Of a DNA stretch of 64,000 bases, positions 9,055-17,732 are shown one piece after another; positions within the stretch are counted from its first letter, which is position 1; every line of letters begins with the position of its first letter. The notes under the pieces are model-generated. The model did no database searches. It saw only the letters and a list, made by a program, of their open reading frames with translations, and was not told the DNA's origin. The position numbers and the translations under genes were made by a program. The DNA lies in assembly GCF_900177535.1 (NCBI RefSeq), contig NZ_FXAJ01000012.1, forward strand, positions 18,189-82,188, in the 5' to 3' direction. The DNA is from Priestia filamentosa (GTDB lineage Bacteria > Bacillota > Bacilli > Bacillales > Bacillaceae_H).

Positions 9055-9549
9055 TTAAATTATTTGATCTTCTATTCTAAATTGAACAATCTGATAGATT
9101 TCTGTTAAAGCTTGATTAAATTCCTGCTCCTTTGAATTCTTTAATCTGCTCTTCATCGCTTGCAGAATTTCATCTTTATTTTTTCCACGAACAGCTAAAA
9201 TAAAGGGAAAAGAAAATCGGTGAACATACTCTTGATTCATCTCTAACAAGAACTCATATTCAGCTTCTGATAGTTGACTTAAACCAGCATTTTTTTGTTC
9301 ATTTGTGGAAAATGAACTCATAGTTTTTCGTGTTCCTAAATGGGGGTGAGCCTGAATTAAGTCCAATTTCTCCCTCTCATTCGCTGTTTTGACAACGGTA
9401 ATCATCTGTTTATAAAGATCATTACGGGAACTAAAAGGACGAAACTCTTCTACCCTTTGAATCACCCATGGAGAGTGTTCGAATATGTCCTTTAATTTTT
9501 CCACAAACTCGGACAATGGCATTTCATTTAAATCATTAATAGTCATCAT
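9055..9549 (-). CDS. 2-Oxo-4-hydroxy-4-carboxy-5-ureidoimidazoline (OHCU) decarboxylase
   Basis: OHCU decarboxylase converts OHCU to S-allantoin and sets the stereochemistry. At 164 residues it covers exactly the decarboxylase domain, with the catalytic AHPHLG and the FPFILAVRG motif plus the C-terminal arginine helix. In Bacillus subtilis this domain is fused to uricase in PucL; here the uricase half is absent, which is the notable feature of the operon. It is packed four bases after the permease stop and ahead of the HIU hydrolase, so all three should be made together. The function is well supported. Confidence 0.92.
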   Translation of the reverse strand: MMTINDLNEMPLSEFVEKLKDIFEHSPWVIQRVEEFRPFSSRNDLYKQMITVVKTANEREKLDLIQAHPHLGTRKTMSSFSTNEQKNAGLSQLSEAEYEFLLEMNQEYVHRFSFPFILAVRGKNKDEILQAMKSRLKNSKEQEFNQALTEIYQIVQFRIEDQII

Positions 9550-9552
9550 GTT

Positions 9553-10881
9553 CTATAACCCCTTTATTCTTTTTTCTTCAAACATATCTCTCTCATCCTC
9601 TTCACGCTGAATGGAGGATGAAGGTAAAATGGTACGAAAGTTAAAAAATAGGTTCATTAATATCGCTGTTAGACTTCCTGTAATCACTCCATCGCTAAAG
9701 AGCATGCGTAGCGATGGCGGCAATTGACTAAATAACTCAGGTACAATTGTTGCACCAAGCCCTAATGAAATTGAGCAAGCAATGATAAGTGCATTGTTTT
9801 GATTGGTGTAATCAACTAAACTTAGCATTTTAATTCCTGAAGTTACGACCATACCAAACAACACTACTGTTGCACTGCCAAGTACGGGAGCAGGAATTAT
9901 GGTAACAAGAGCAGCAATTTTAGGAACTAAGCCAAGGAAAACTAGGATACTCCCTGCTGCAACGACAACATTTGTTGATTTATTTTGAGATAGTTGAACT
10001 AATCCTATATTTTGTGCACAGGTATTATAGGGAAAAGCATTAAAAATACCTCCTAAGGTAATCGCTAGACCTTCTGCACGATAACCACGAATGAGATCAT
10101 CTTGGGTGACAGGACGATTACAGATTTGCCCTAAATTTAAGAAAACTCCTGTTGATTCAACAACGATAACTAATCCTACAATTAACATTGTGAGGATAGG
10201 CCCGATCTCAAAAGATGGGGCACCGAAATAAAACGGTTGAGGAATTTGGAACCAGGAGGCTTCTAAAACCTCCTGAAAATCTACTTTTCCCATCATTGCT
10301 GATAGCACTGTACCCGTAATAATTCCTAAAAGTACGGCGAGAGAACGAACGGACCCTTTAAAGAAACGATTAATAACAAGAATAAAAGCTATAACACTTA
10401 TGGATATAAGGAGGTTATCTAAGCTCCCAAATTCTTGATTCCCTGTTCCGCCAGCCATATTTTTGACTCCCGATGGAATTAGTGATAGGCCAATGACCAC
10501 CACAACAGTTCCTGTAACAACAGGGGGAAAGAACCTTACAAGTTTTCCTAGATAGCGAGCAAATAAAAAAAGGAAAAGTCCTGCTACTATAATGGAGCCA
10601 TAGATAGAAGGAATACCATATCGAGTACCAATAGCAATCATCGGCGACAAGGCCACAAATGAAGCCCCTAATACAACAGGTAGACCAATTCCAAAATACT
10701 TGTTTTTCCACGCTTGTAGTAAGGTAGCAATACCGCAAGTTAATAAGTCAATAGCGACTAAGTAAACCAACTGCTTCGAAGTTAAATTTAATGCTCTTCC
10801 AACAAGCAATGGAACAAGGATTGCCCCAGCATACATAGCCATGACATGCTGGGCTCCTAATGAAAATACTTTTAAATTCAT
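9553..10881 (-). CDS. Urate/xanthine permease, nucleobase:cation symporter-2 family
   Basis: This 442-residue membrane protein has the NCS2 pattern of about 12-14 hydrophobic segments. Its N-terminus LGAQHVMAMYAGAILVPLLVG is typical of the PucJ/PucK/PbuX group, and VESTGVF with FNAFPYNTCAQNIGLV matches the substrate-binding motifs of urate and xanthine transporters. It is first in the purine operon, with the next gene three bases away, so urate is the most likely cargo. An intrinsic terminator lies in the leader only 26 nt before the start codon, which suggests control by transcription attenuation. Confidence 0.92.
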   Translation of the reverse strand: MNLKVFSLGAQHVMAMYAGAILVPLLVGRALNLTSKQLVYLVAIDLLTCGIATLLQAWKNKYFGIGLPVVLGASFVALSPMIAIGTRYGIPSIYGSIIVAGLFLFLFARYLGKLVRFFPPVVTGTVVVVIGLSLIPSGVKNMAGGTGNQEFGSLDNLLISISVIAFILVINRFFKGSVRSLAVLLGIITGTVLSAMMGKVDFQEVLEASWFQIPQPFYFGAPSFEIGPILTMLIVGLVIVVESTGVFLNLGQICNRPVTQDDLIRGYRAEGLAITLGGIFNAFPYNTCAQNIGLVQLSQNKSTNVVVAAGSILVFLGLVPKIAALVTIIPAPVLGSATVVLFGMVVTSGIKMLSLVDYTNQNNALIIACSISLGLGATIVPELFSQLPPSLRMLFSDGVITGSLTAILMNLFFNFRTILPSSSIQREEDERDMFEEKRIKGL

Positions 10882-10907
10882 CTTTTATCACCCTCAATTT
10901 TCTGTAT

Positions 10908-10954
10908 AAAAAAAGCCGTAGAAATAGAAGGGAAATCCTCCTATATCTACGGCT
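10908..10954 (-). terminator. Terminator hairpin in the leader of the urate permease operon
   Basis: On the minus strand AGCCGTAGATATAGGAGG pairs with a near-perfect complement and is followed by seven T residues, ending 26 nt before the permease start codon. It could end the upstream DUF2294 transcript. However, no room is left for a promoter after it, so operon transcripts probably read through it. The preceding leader (10955-11060) contains two AGGAGC repeats and a CTTAAA/TTTAGG pairing that might form an alternative structure. Confidence 0.8.
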
Positions 10955-11060
10955 CCTAAACTACGTATAACGAAATTTAAGCTCCTGAATTTTTAAAATA
11001 ACAAGTCTGTGAAGAAAAAATGATAAATCAAAATTTCTCCAACACTTGTATTAATAGTTG

Positions 11061-11405
11061 TTAGATATTAAGCGATTGTTCTAAGTAAATGACTGTACAA
11101 GCGTGCTCGCTTGTGGAATCATAATCCTTAAATATGGTATTGACTTTCATACCAAATTTCTTCTCGAAGTTTTCTTTTAAGCGAAGTTTATATTCCATGG
11201 CTAAAGCCCCGTCAACGGATATCGTTAACTCAGGATATCTCTCACTTAATACTGAAATTAAAGGAGAACGCTTTGTCTGCGCAAAAATGATAATACAGTT
11301 ATCCTGAATGTCAATTTTCTGCTTACTAACGCCTGTACTATAAATTTCTTGGTTGAGGTCATTATAGAGCTGCGACAGCTGCCTTTTGAAAGAAGAATTC
11401 ACCAT
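11061..11405 (-). CDS. DUF2294 / MpsC-family protein
   Basis: This soluble protein of 114 residues (116 from an in-frame GTG at 11411) matches the DUF2294 family. Typical features are the early LYNDLNQEIYSTGVSK, a central SPLISVLSERYPEL, and the C-terminal hydrophobic-acidic strand TVIYLEQ. Pfam labels the family MpsC, after a putative sodium-linked membrane-potential system, but its real role in Bacillus is unclear. No strong ribosome site precedes either start. It stands alone on the minus strand, upstream of the urate operon and separated from it by the hairpin. Confidence 0.7.
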   Translation of the reverse strand: MVNSSFKRQLSQLYNDLNQEIYSTGVSKQKIDIQDNCIIIFAQTKRSPLISVLSERYPELTISVDGALAMEYKLRLKENFEKKFGMKVNTIFKDYDSTSEHACTVIYLEQSLNI

Positions 11406-11587
11406 ACTCACCTGCTGCTTTTCATTCTTTTACTTAGAATATAGGTATTATAATTCTTTGTCACTTCTAATGTCAGAAAAACTAACACAAAATTTTATAT
11501 ATTCTTACTATTTTATAACTTTATAATAAGAGCAAATTAAAAAAGTTTAATCATGCTGTTTCTTGAAATTTGGTAAATAAAGAGTCA

Positions 11588-12766
11588 TCACTTAATCTTA
11601 AGATTGAAAAAAGCTTCATGAGCTTTTTGAGGCTCTTCAAACCATTCTGCAACTTTATCTGCAATCTTTTGATCTTCTACGCCTGCTAACAAGAGTTGAA
11701 CAATATGCTGAGGCAGCATTTGAGTCATGGCATTTGTCCATTCTGTTACTTCCCTTACAAATGTTTTTGTTCGATCCCAATATGCTTCTCCAAGTTGGGT
11801 ACCCCAGTTTGCATCTCTATATTGAATCAACGTTTCGTACAATCGTTCAGCGCAATAAGAAGAAAGATTACAACCTTGACCAGTAATAGGGTCATTAAGA
11901 AAAACACTATCTCCACAACCAATTACTAATTTATTTTTAAAGGTTGCATAAGGTTTTCTAATTACAGGCTTAATAGCAATTTGAAGAAAGGCTTTTTCAT
12001 CGGAAAGGGTAAAAATATCTTGTTCAATACGTTCGTGGATGTCTTGGAAATATTTTTGAGTTACATTTTTCATCTGATTTGTAAATTCTTTTGCATGTTT
12101 AATTTCTTTAAATGCATCTAATTCCCTGTTTGGAACTGCCATAATGAACAATATTGTAACAGGTCCGTGCTCTGTCATGGCGGGAATTTCAAACATTTCA
12201 CCCACTTCAGGCAGAACCGTTACACTTATACCTAGAGGATTGTTAGGCTTTACACCTAAAAAATAACCAACGATACACTTTCGTTGGGGCACTTGGAAAG
12301 GAGAAAATTCCTTTTCAATAGGAAATGGAAAGAGAGGTCCAGATTTTCCGGTACAATCAATGATTAAATCAAACTCATCTACCAAACTTTCGATATCATT
12401 TTTATTGACTCTCATAAGTCGAAAAGAGACGCCTTTGTTTTCAAGATCCTTTAAACACTGTGAAAAATAGAAACGCTGATCAACAGATAATGCTGGCTCT
12501 TTTAACTTTCCGACGAATAGTTTTTGATTACCAACCGTCATATGGATACTCTTAAGAAGGGTCTTATCTTCCCATTTTGGCATTTTAAAGCGATTTTCTC
12601 GGTTTCTTGTTGAGCCAAAGTGCACTTGCGTAGACATAACTCGTCCATTTCGGATTTTATCGGAAGAGTTTGAATGAATAACCGTCACATCAAATTCTTC
12701 TTTAAGAGAATAAGCCAGCTGCAAACCGGCTGTGCCACTGCCTATAATACATATTTTCTTACTCAA
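11588..12766 (-). CDS. Styrene/indole monooxygenase-family FAD oxidoreductase
   Basis: This 392-residue flavoprotein resembles the StyA oxygenase of two-component styrene/indole monooxygenases. It has a GSGTAGL dinucleotide motif at residues 8-14, the family sequence STQVHFGSTRNRENRF, DLIIDCTGKSG in the middle, and VIGCGDSVFLNDPITGQGCN, the FAD-ribityl-binding GD motif. Members epoxidise aromatic alkenes or indole with FADH2 supplied by a separate StyB reductase, and no such reductase gene is adjacent. The start is TTG behind GGGGAGAG. The natural substrate in Bacillaceae is unknown. Transcript ends and regulator are not obvious. Confidence 0.85.
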   Translation of the reverse strand: MSKKICIIGSGTAGLQLAYSLKEEFDVTVIHSNSSDKIRNGRVMSTQVHFGSTRNRENRFKMPKWEDKTLLKSIHMTVGNQKLFVGKLKEPALSVDQRFYFSQCLKDLENKGVSFRLMRVNKNDIESLVDEFDLIIDCTGKSGPLFPFPIEKEFSPFQVPQRKCIVGYFLGVKPNNPLGISVTVLPEVGEMFEIPAMTEHGPVTILFIMAVPNRELDAFKEIKHAKEFTNQMKNVTQKYFQDIHERIEQDIFTLSDEKAFLQIAIKPVIRKPYATFKNKLVIGCGDSVFLNDPITGQGCNLSSYCAERLYETLIQYRDANWGTQLGEAYWDRTKTFVREVTEWTNAMTQMLPQHIVQLLLAGVEDQKIADKVAEWFEEPQKAHEAFFNLKIK

Positions 12767-13140
12767 AATTCTCTCCCCTTTGTTATGTAAGTGCTATAAA
12801 AAATAAAAGTTAAAGGTCTAAATTTTCTGACTTTAATAGTCTAAATAAAATACAAGGGGATGTAAATGCGACGATTTATTTAATTTTTATATCGTTGATA
12901 CCAAATTGAACAAGAGAAAATCCTACCTTACCCCAATCGAATGTTTAATACATCCATCAAAATATGAAAGTCTAATAGAGAAAGAAACGAACGAAATAAA
13001 GGATCATTAAAATGCTCGAATTTTGCATTTAGTGAGGAATTACTTACAAAGTAGAAGATAAATGCAAATTTCAAGCTTGTATTTTGCTTAGTCAAAATTT
13101 CTAAAATGATACTTACGCTTTTTACATATTTTCTTTGGCA

Positions 13141-13303
13141 CAACAACTAATAGTTGTGGAAGTATTCCCCACACCTTCCACAACCCTCCTTGTCGTTACT
13201 TTGTTCTTATATGGTCTTATATAAAAGTTTTTTACTTATTCCTTTTGGTGATTTCCTAGATGGAAATACTCCCCACACCTTCCACAAACGCCCTTGTCGT
13301 ACT
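13141..13303 (-). repeat. 165-bp structured repeat, copy 1 (boxes A and B)
   Basis: Read on the minus strand, box A (13261-13302) and box B (13141-13198) both begin CGACAAGG and contain GGAAGGTGTGGGGA. Box B folds into a nine-base perfect stem, TTGTGGAAG with CTTCCACAA, inside an outer CGACAA/TTGTTG stem. The same A-spacer-B order recurs at 24684-24850 and 62474-62640. The flanking 12767-13478 shows no convincing gene. Confidence 0.8.
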
Positions 13304-13381
13304 TTTAGTTATCTATAAGATAAAGACGTTATCATATAAGTCCTACTTAGCTTTCTTTAAACAATATTCATATCCATAGCA

Positions 13382-13419
13382 AAGACCGCCCAATATTCAT
13401 CAGTATATAAGGCGGTCTT
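13382..13419. repeat. Dispersed hairpin family 1, copy 2
   Basis: AAGACCGCC at 13382-13390 pairs perfectly with GGCGGTCTT at 13411-13419. The loop and the downstream flank resemble the copy at 6018-6055 closely, so a longer unit than the hairpin was duplicated. Confidence 0.75.
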
Positions 13420-13478
13420 ATGTATATGTATGACTTATGATTATTCGCTTTTTCACGACAATATTCCATCCTATGATT

Positions 13479-13691
13479 CTAGATATCAAAAAAGTCTTCA
13501 GCTTTTGCATTCTTATTGACTTTCTTAATAGCTGTCATAACTTTTTTAATTGTAGCTGCACTTGGGTTGCGCTTTCCTGTACAGATTTCGCTTATAGCAT
13601 TTCTAGACACCTTTGAATTTTTGACTAACCATTCTTGAGATCTACCTTCATTCATCAACCACTTTTTTAACTTAGTTTTCCGTTCTGGCAT
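13479..13691 (-). CDS. Small XRE-family helix-turn-helix regulator
   Basis: This 70-residue protein is essentially a single Cro/C1-type helix-turn-helix: RSQEWLVKNSKVSRNAISEICTGKRNPSAATIKKVMTAI, with a lysine-rich ends-to-middle composition. The start follows GAGGTGTTAGG. Such minimal repressors on plasmids often control replication, transfer or a toxin, and it lies just before the FtsK-relaxation operon on the opposite strand, sharing the 13.69-13.86 kb intergenic region. It may repress that divergent operon, which is inferred from position only. Confidence 0.85.
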   Translation of the reverse strand: MPERKTKLKKWLMNEGRSQEWLVKNSKVSRNAISEICTGKRNPSAATIKKVMTAIKKVNKNAKAEDFFDI

Positions 13692-13858
13692 TATCCTAAC
13701 ACCTCTATAATACGTTTTTATATCTTCATTTATGCCCTCTTTTTAACGATTTCATACAAAACTTTCACATCTACCATGTAAATCTTTTTCTTGGACAAGG
13801 TAAGTTGAACAAGCTATGCAACATACAATCGACTATACCAAACCAAAAGGAGGTTCAT

Positions 13859-14035
13859 ATGGTTACAGTCTTGGGAACAAGCATGGTGTTGTTTACGGTG
13901 ATTTATGCAGAGAAAAAAGGATGGGTCGATAGAGAAAAAGTAAGGGTCATCATGCAAGTTGGAATGAATGTTGGTATTTTGGGAAGCTTGCTCTACTTTT
14001 TGTATATGTTGTCCTTTTTCCTGCCCTCCTTATGA
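13859..14035 (+). CDS. Small membrane protein at head of FtsK operon
   Basis: This 58-residue protein starts at the ATG behind a perfect AAAGGAGG ribosome site. It has two hydrophobic segments, VTVLGTSMVLFTVIYA and VGILGSLLYFLYMLSFFL, separated by a basic loop (EKKGWVDREKVR). Small two-helix proteins of this kind commonly precede plasmid FtsK-like genes, but I know no assigned function. The stop is 120 bases before the ATPase start, with no terminator between, so co-transcription is likely. Confidence 0.7.
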   Translation: MVTVLGTSMVLFTVIYAEKKGWVDREKVRVIMQVGMNVGILGSLLYFLYMLSFFLPSL

Positions 14036-14155
14036 CCAGGGTTCCGACTAGGCTAGAAGAGGAAAAGGAATAGGTTAACTATGATACGGACGGGATTTGG
14101 AAGCTTCCTTTCTTAAGGAACTATCTAAAGAAGATAAAAAGGAGGAAAAAGAATT

Positions 14156-15322
14156 ATGTGGGAGCTCATGACGATTCCTCTTTTAACGGGTGCTGCTGCT
14201 TTGTGGTTGGGTAGGAATACATTTAGCGAGGAACATAGAATCGTCCACCAGCTTTTTGAGCAATACCATATTAGCGTAAAAGACGGAAAAGAACGTCGGT
14301 ATCCCAAGCTTGTTCGAGAATGCAAAAGTACCAAAAGGGTCAAGCTCATTTATCGCACCCCTTTAGCCTTAGAAGAAAAAACATTGCGAACGTTACAACA
14401 GATTTTATCCGTCACCTTAGATCAAGAAGTGAATGTATCGTTCAAGAAATGGCTCATCATTGAGATTTCCAAAGATAAAATGCCTTCGTATGTGTCCTAT
14501 CAAGACGTTCCACATCGAAAAGGATGGATGATTCCCTTAGGGAAAAACCATCAGGGATGGCATTTTCATCATTTTGACCATACGCCTCATACTACGATCT
14601 CTGGAACGACGCGTTTTGGAAAAACGATCATGATGAAAGTCATGATGACGTACCTTATTGAACATCACCCTTTGGATGTTCAATTTATCATTATCGACTT
14701 AAAGGGCGGATTAGAGTTTAATCGATATAAGAACCTTCAACAAGTGAAATGGGTTGCCAGTAATCCAAGTGAGGCCTTATATGTCTTAAAAGAAATACAG
14801 AAGGATATGGAAGAACGGATGGAACGTTTTAAGCGTCAAGGGTGGTCTAATATTGTAGACACTCCCCTCTCGCAACGTCTGTTTGTGTTAATTGATGAAG
14901 CCGCCCAACTCATGCCTGAAAAGTTTATGGAGAAAGAAGAAAAGAAGACGTTAGCGCAGTGTCAATCGATCCTCAGTGAAATTGCACGCCTAGGAGGCGC
15001 TCTAGGCGTTCGATTGGTGTATGGCACCCAATACCCTACTTCGAATGTATTGAATGGCTCGATCAAGCAAAATGCGGATTTAAAGGTGAGTTTTCGTCTA
15101 GGAAGTGATTATGCGTCCAAGGTAGCCCTTGATGCGTATGGAGCCGAAACCTTACCTTCGGATATCAAAGGGCGTGCCTTGATTAAAACGCATAAAGTGA
15201 AAGAAGTGCAAGTCCCCTACCTCAACCATGAGGAGATATGGAAACGGATTGGAGGGTATGAAGTTGCAAAACAAACAATTATGCCAGACAAGACAGGAGC
15301 AGATTATGTACGCCTTGGATAG
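14156..15322 (+). CDS. FtsK/SpoIIIE-type DNA translocase (plasmid)
   Basis: This 388-residue protein has an N-terminal hydrophobic segment (MTIPLLTGAAALWLG) and one P-loop ATPase domain. Walker A reads SGTTRFGKT near residues 149-157, and Walker B is LFVLIDEAA near residues 242-250, followed by the AQCQSILSEIARLGGALGVRLVYGTQYPT sensor region. It is much shorter than chromosomal FtsK and lacks the gamma domain, like the TcpA-type coupling proteins of Gram-positive plasmids and conjugative elements. It likely pumps or delivers plasmid DNA. The next gene overlaps its end by 17 bases. The operon looks richer in GC than the surrounding sequence. Confidence 0.88.
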   Translation: MWELMTIPLLTGAAALWLGRNTFSEEHRIVHQLFEQYHISVKDGKERRYPKLVRECKSTKRVKLIYRTPLALEEKTLRTLQQILSVTLDQEVNVSFKKWLIIEISKDKMPSYVSYQDVPHRKGWMIPLGKNHQGWHFHHFDHTPHTTISGTTRFGKTIMMKVMMTYLIEHHPLDVQFIIIDLKGGLEFNRYKNLQQVKWVASNPSEALYVLKEIQKDMEERMERFKRQGWSNIVDTPLSQRLFVLIDEAAQLMPEKFMEKEEKKTLAQCQSILSEIARLGGALGVRLVYGTQYPTSNVLNGSIKQNADLKVSFRLGSDYASKVALDAYGAETLPSDIKGRALIKTHKVKEVQVPYLNHEEIWKRIGGYEVAKQTIMPDKTGADYVRLG

Positions 15323-15878
15323 GTTGGAATGTATGAGTCGATCTCAGTTACAGTCCCTTTTTCAGTTGAAAAGTGTCCGCAATGCCAATCGTGTTCTCTA
15401 TAATATGAGTCCCTTTTTAAACCATAAACGTCTTCATGAAAATGTCTACTATTTATCACAAAAAGGACGTCAACACATTGGTTCAGAGAAAACCAAGCCT
15501 TCTTTAACACAGTTAGAACATAAAGTACGACGGAATGATATTTACTTGTATTATGGATGTCCAAAGGATTGGAAAGTGGAACGGCCGAATGAATGGAGGA
15601 TCCAAGGAGAACAGTATAAGCTCATTTGTGATGCTCGCTTTTCCCTTCACGGTGTCATTTGCTTTGTGGAAGTGGATCTCAAACAGAAGATGCTCGAAAA
15701 CAAGAAAAAAATTAGGTTATATCGTTCCCTATTTCAAGCTTTAGGAGAACAGCAAGCTTTACTCATCTTCTACACGACTACTCAGGTGAGAAAAGAAAGG
15801 CTCCTAACCTGGTGCAAAGAGCATAAAATCAATGCAGAAATTCTAACAATTGAAGATTTTGAAAATTATTTTCTGTAA
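15306..15878 (+). CDS. Replication-relaxation family protein
   Basis: This protein matches the replication-relaxation family common next to FtsK-like genes on Bacillus plasmids. It opens with a winged helix (YALDRLECMSRSQLQSLFQLKSVRNANRVLYNMSPFL) and continues with an alpha/beta domain that ends in FVEVDLKQKM and ALLIFYTTT, resembling a nuclease-like core. I choose the ATG at 15306 because AGGAG lies six bases upstream; that gives 190 residues and a 17-base overlap with the ATPase gene, indicating coupling. The family is thought to help plasmid replication or processing at the origin, but its biochemistry is poorly known. Confidence 0.82.
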   Translation: MYALDRLECMSRSQLQSLFQLKSVRNANRVLYNMSPFLNHKRLHENVYYLSQKGRQHIGSEKTKPSLTQLEHKVRRNDIYLYYGCPKDWKVERPNEWRIQGEQYKLICDARFSLHGVICFVEVDLKQKMLENKKKIRLYRSLFQALGEQQALLIFYTTTQVRKERLLTWCKEHKINAEILTIEDFENYFL

Positions 15879-16094
15879 ACTCTACAAAAGACATAGTTCT
15901 TAATATGAGCAAAGGAAAGACCATTGAAGCCTTGAAGAGAACAATTTTTCTTTTAGATCTATGTTCTAAAAGAAAATATAAAATAAAAAAATAATAGCTC
16001 ATTTAAGAGATTTATATAAAAATAGGTCGAATATGTCATTGTGTTCATTGGTAGAGTTTGCTATAATAACAGCAATTAAACAGTTCGGAATTGC

Positions 16095-16196
16095 AAAAAG
16101 GTTCAAGGCAATCGTAGTGATGCTACCAACATCCTACGACGGCTCACCGTGATCACTCCACGGTAAACACTTACCTCAAACCTTGCTGCGTTTTTT
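16095..16196 (+). ncRNA. Candidate structured leader RNA upstream of replication gene
   Basis: Three nested hairpins are visible: CGTAGTGATG (16113-16122) with CATCCTACG (16130-16138), ACCGTG (16146-16151) with CACGGT (16159-16164), and an enclosing AAGGTT (16098-16103) with AACCTT (16179-16184), ending in six T residues at 16191-16196. The whole resembles a copy-control or attenuator RNA. It could also act from the other strand as an antisense RNA. No known riboswitch was recognised. Confidence 0.55.
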
Positions 16197-16292
16197 ATGT
16201 TTGTATTGTACGACATATTTAACGTAATTTCAAGGGGTTTGTTGTATTCTCTTTTCAAAAGGGCGTGTTTACCGCATTTTTAAACGGTAAAT
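16161..16292 (+). promoter_or_regulatory. Mutually exclusive pairing in rep leader
   Basis: CGGTAAACAC at 16161-16170 is perfectly complementary to GTGTTTACCG at 16265-16274, and the latter can instead pair with CGGTAAA at 16285-16291, which is followed by a T-rich stretch. The first segment overlaps the 3' arm of a leader hairpin, so three alternative folds compete. This is the layout of an attenuator controlling the gene that begins at 16336. Confidence 0.5.
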
Positions 16293-16335
16293 AGGTCCTT
16301 TTTCTTTTTCCGCAAGAAAAAAGGAGAGAAAAGAG

Positions 16336-17334
16336 ATGTTAATTTTTAACGATGATTTTGCCCGGATGCAAGACTATAAATCTTATACGAAAGCAAAAAA
16401 TGAACAAAAACAAATGAAGTACAAACTATTAGAAATGGTTGAATCAGTTTTTGAAGATTCATTTGCTCGTTTGAAGCCAGAGACACGAAACGCTATTGAT
16501 ATGATTTGCTTCTTAGCAACGGATAAAGGCTTTGTTTATGCAAAAGATACATATTTTGCTAAGGAGCATAACATTTCTGCTCGTACAATTCGTCGTGTGA
16601 TGAAAACCCTAGAAGACGCTGGAAAGATCGTGAAGGCTCATCGATCTTCGTCTAAACATAATGGTCGTGGTGCAGCCGTTTATTTCTTTGTGGATCATCC
16701 TTGTTTTACACACTGGCAACAATATTTCGGTTTTGATGTCCAAGCTGATGTCCAAGCAGAAAGCACTGAAATCCCTTGTGAGAGTAAGGATGAAGGTGCA
16801 AAAAAAGTTTCTACCTATTATTTACCTAATAATTATATTAAAGATCATTTTATGTACAAAACGATTCCTTTTATCAAAGGAGTACCAAAATTAATTAATC
16901 ATACCTTTAAACATATCTTTAAAGAAGCTCTCAAAGATTTCTATTTACGAATACGTATGGCTTCTCAAAAAATATGCCAATCGGGCTCTATAACTCTTTC
17001 TAAGAAGGATATTCACTCTGTTGCATATGAATCTATTCATGTTCTTTTTACATACATAAAAACGCGTTCTATGAGCTTTGAAGAGCAATGCAAATTGGTT
17101 TATCAAATTGCATTAAATAAGTTTAACGATTTAGTCAAAATAGAAGATAAAAATGATGATAGTGAGTCTATAACATTATCACGTAAAATGGTACGTAAAG
17201 AAATGCTTCCAGAATGGTTTCAGGAACAACAAGAAAAGGAAAAAACAACAGACACTGAAGTAGATCTGTGTAGAGAAGAAACTGAAGAAGAAGAAATAGC
17301 TAGAATGAAAGCTATTTTAGCCCACTATGCCTAA
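16336..17334 (+). CDS. Putative plasmid replication protein with N-terminal winged helix
   Basis: This 332-residue protein starts behind AAAAAAGGAGAG. Residues about 45-115 form a DnaD/RepA-like winged helix (FARLKPETRNAIDMICFLA, SARTIRRVMKTLEDAGKIVK), and the rest is helical, with a basic middle and an acidic C-terminal tail (TEEEEIARMKAILAHYA). Proteins of this type occur on Bacillus cereus-group and Priestia plasmids next to partition genes. The structured leader upstream, typical of copy-number control, supports the initiator call, but neither a defined Rep motif nor iterons adjacent to the gene was seen. It could instead be a plasmid regulator. A weak hairpin near 17393-17422 may terminate it; the rest of 17335-17732 looks empty. 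Confidence 0.6.
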   Translation: MLIFNDDFARMQDYKSYTKAKNEQKQMKYKLLEMVESVFEDSFARLKPETRNAIDMICFLATDKGFVYAKDTYFAKEHNISARTIRRVMKTLEDAGKIVKAHRSSSKHNGRGAAVYFFVDHPCFTHWQQYFGFDVQADVQAESTEIPCESKDEGAKKVSTYYLPNNYIKDHFMYKTIPFIKGVPKLINHTFKHIFKEALKDFYLRIRMASQKICQSGSITLSKKDIHSVAYESIHVLFTYIKTRSMSFEEQCKLVYQIALNKFNDLVKIEDKNDDSESITLSRKMVRKEMLPEWFQEQQEKEKTTDTEVDLCREETEEEEIARMKAILAHYA

Positions 17335-17732
17335 TAAGTACGGACTTAAATTCTTTTAATCAATTAATTTCAAAAGATATCAAACTGTAGAAAAAAGAAG
17401 CCAAAAAAAATGGCTCCTTAAAACTTATTTAAAATCATTTTGTAATGTCTCTGTATATAAAGGACACTAGATGTCTAAATTTTTGAGAACATCCCTTTCT
17501 CTACAAGGAGATCTTAATAAATTACATGTATATTTTTAATCTTCTATAACGCCAAGGAATTTATTGTATACATTTCTAATGTGGCTTGATGTAATATTAC
17601 TTTGAATAAGGGGGAATGTTTATATTTTATAATTCACAATGTCCCCTTCTCCCATGGTATATATGAATCCCTCTTTATATTATTTTCATAACTACTCATG
17701 TGTTAGTGTAATTATAGTTAGGTATTCCAAAC

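Noticed and set aside
10882..11060. Purine or xanthine riboswitch in the urate operon leader
   Set aside because: The conserved aptamer bases of the purine class and the xanthine-class core were not found; only a terminator-type leader is supported.
12928..13146. 72-codon minus-strand open frame between the monooxygenase and XRE genes
   Set aside because: It has no ribosome site, atypical composition, and overlaps the structured repeat.
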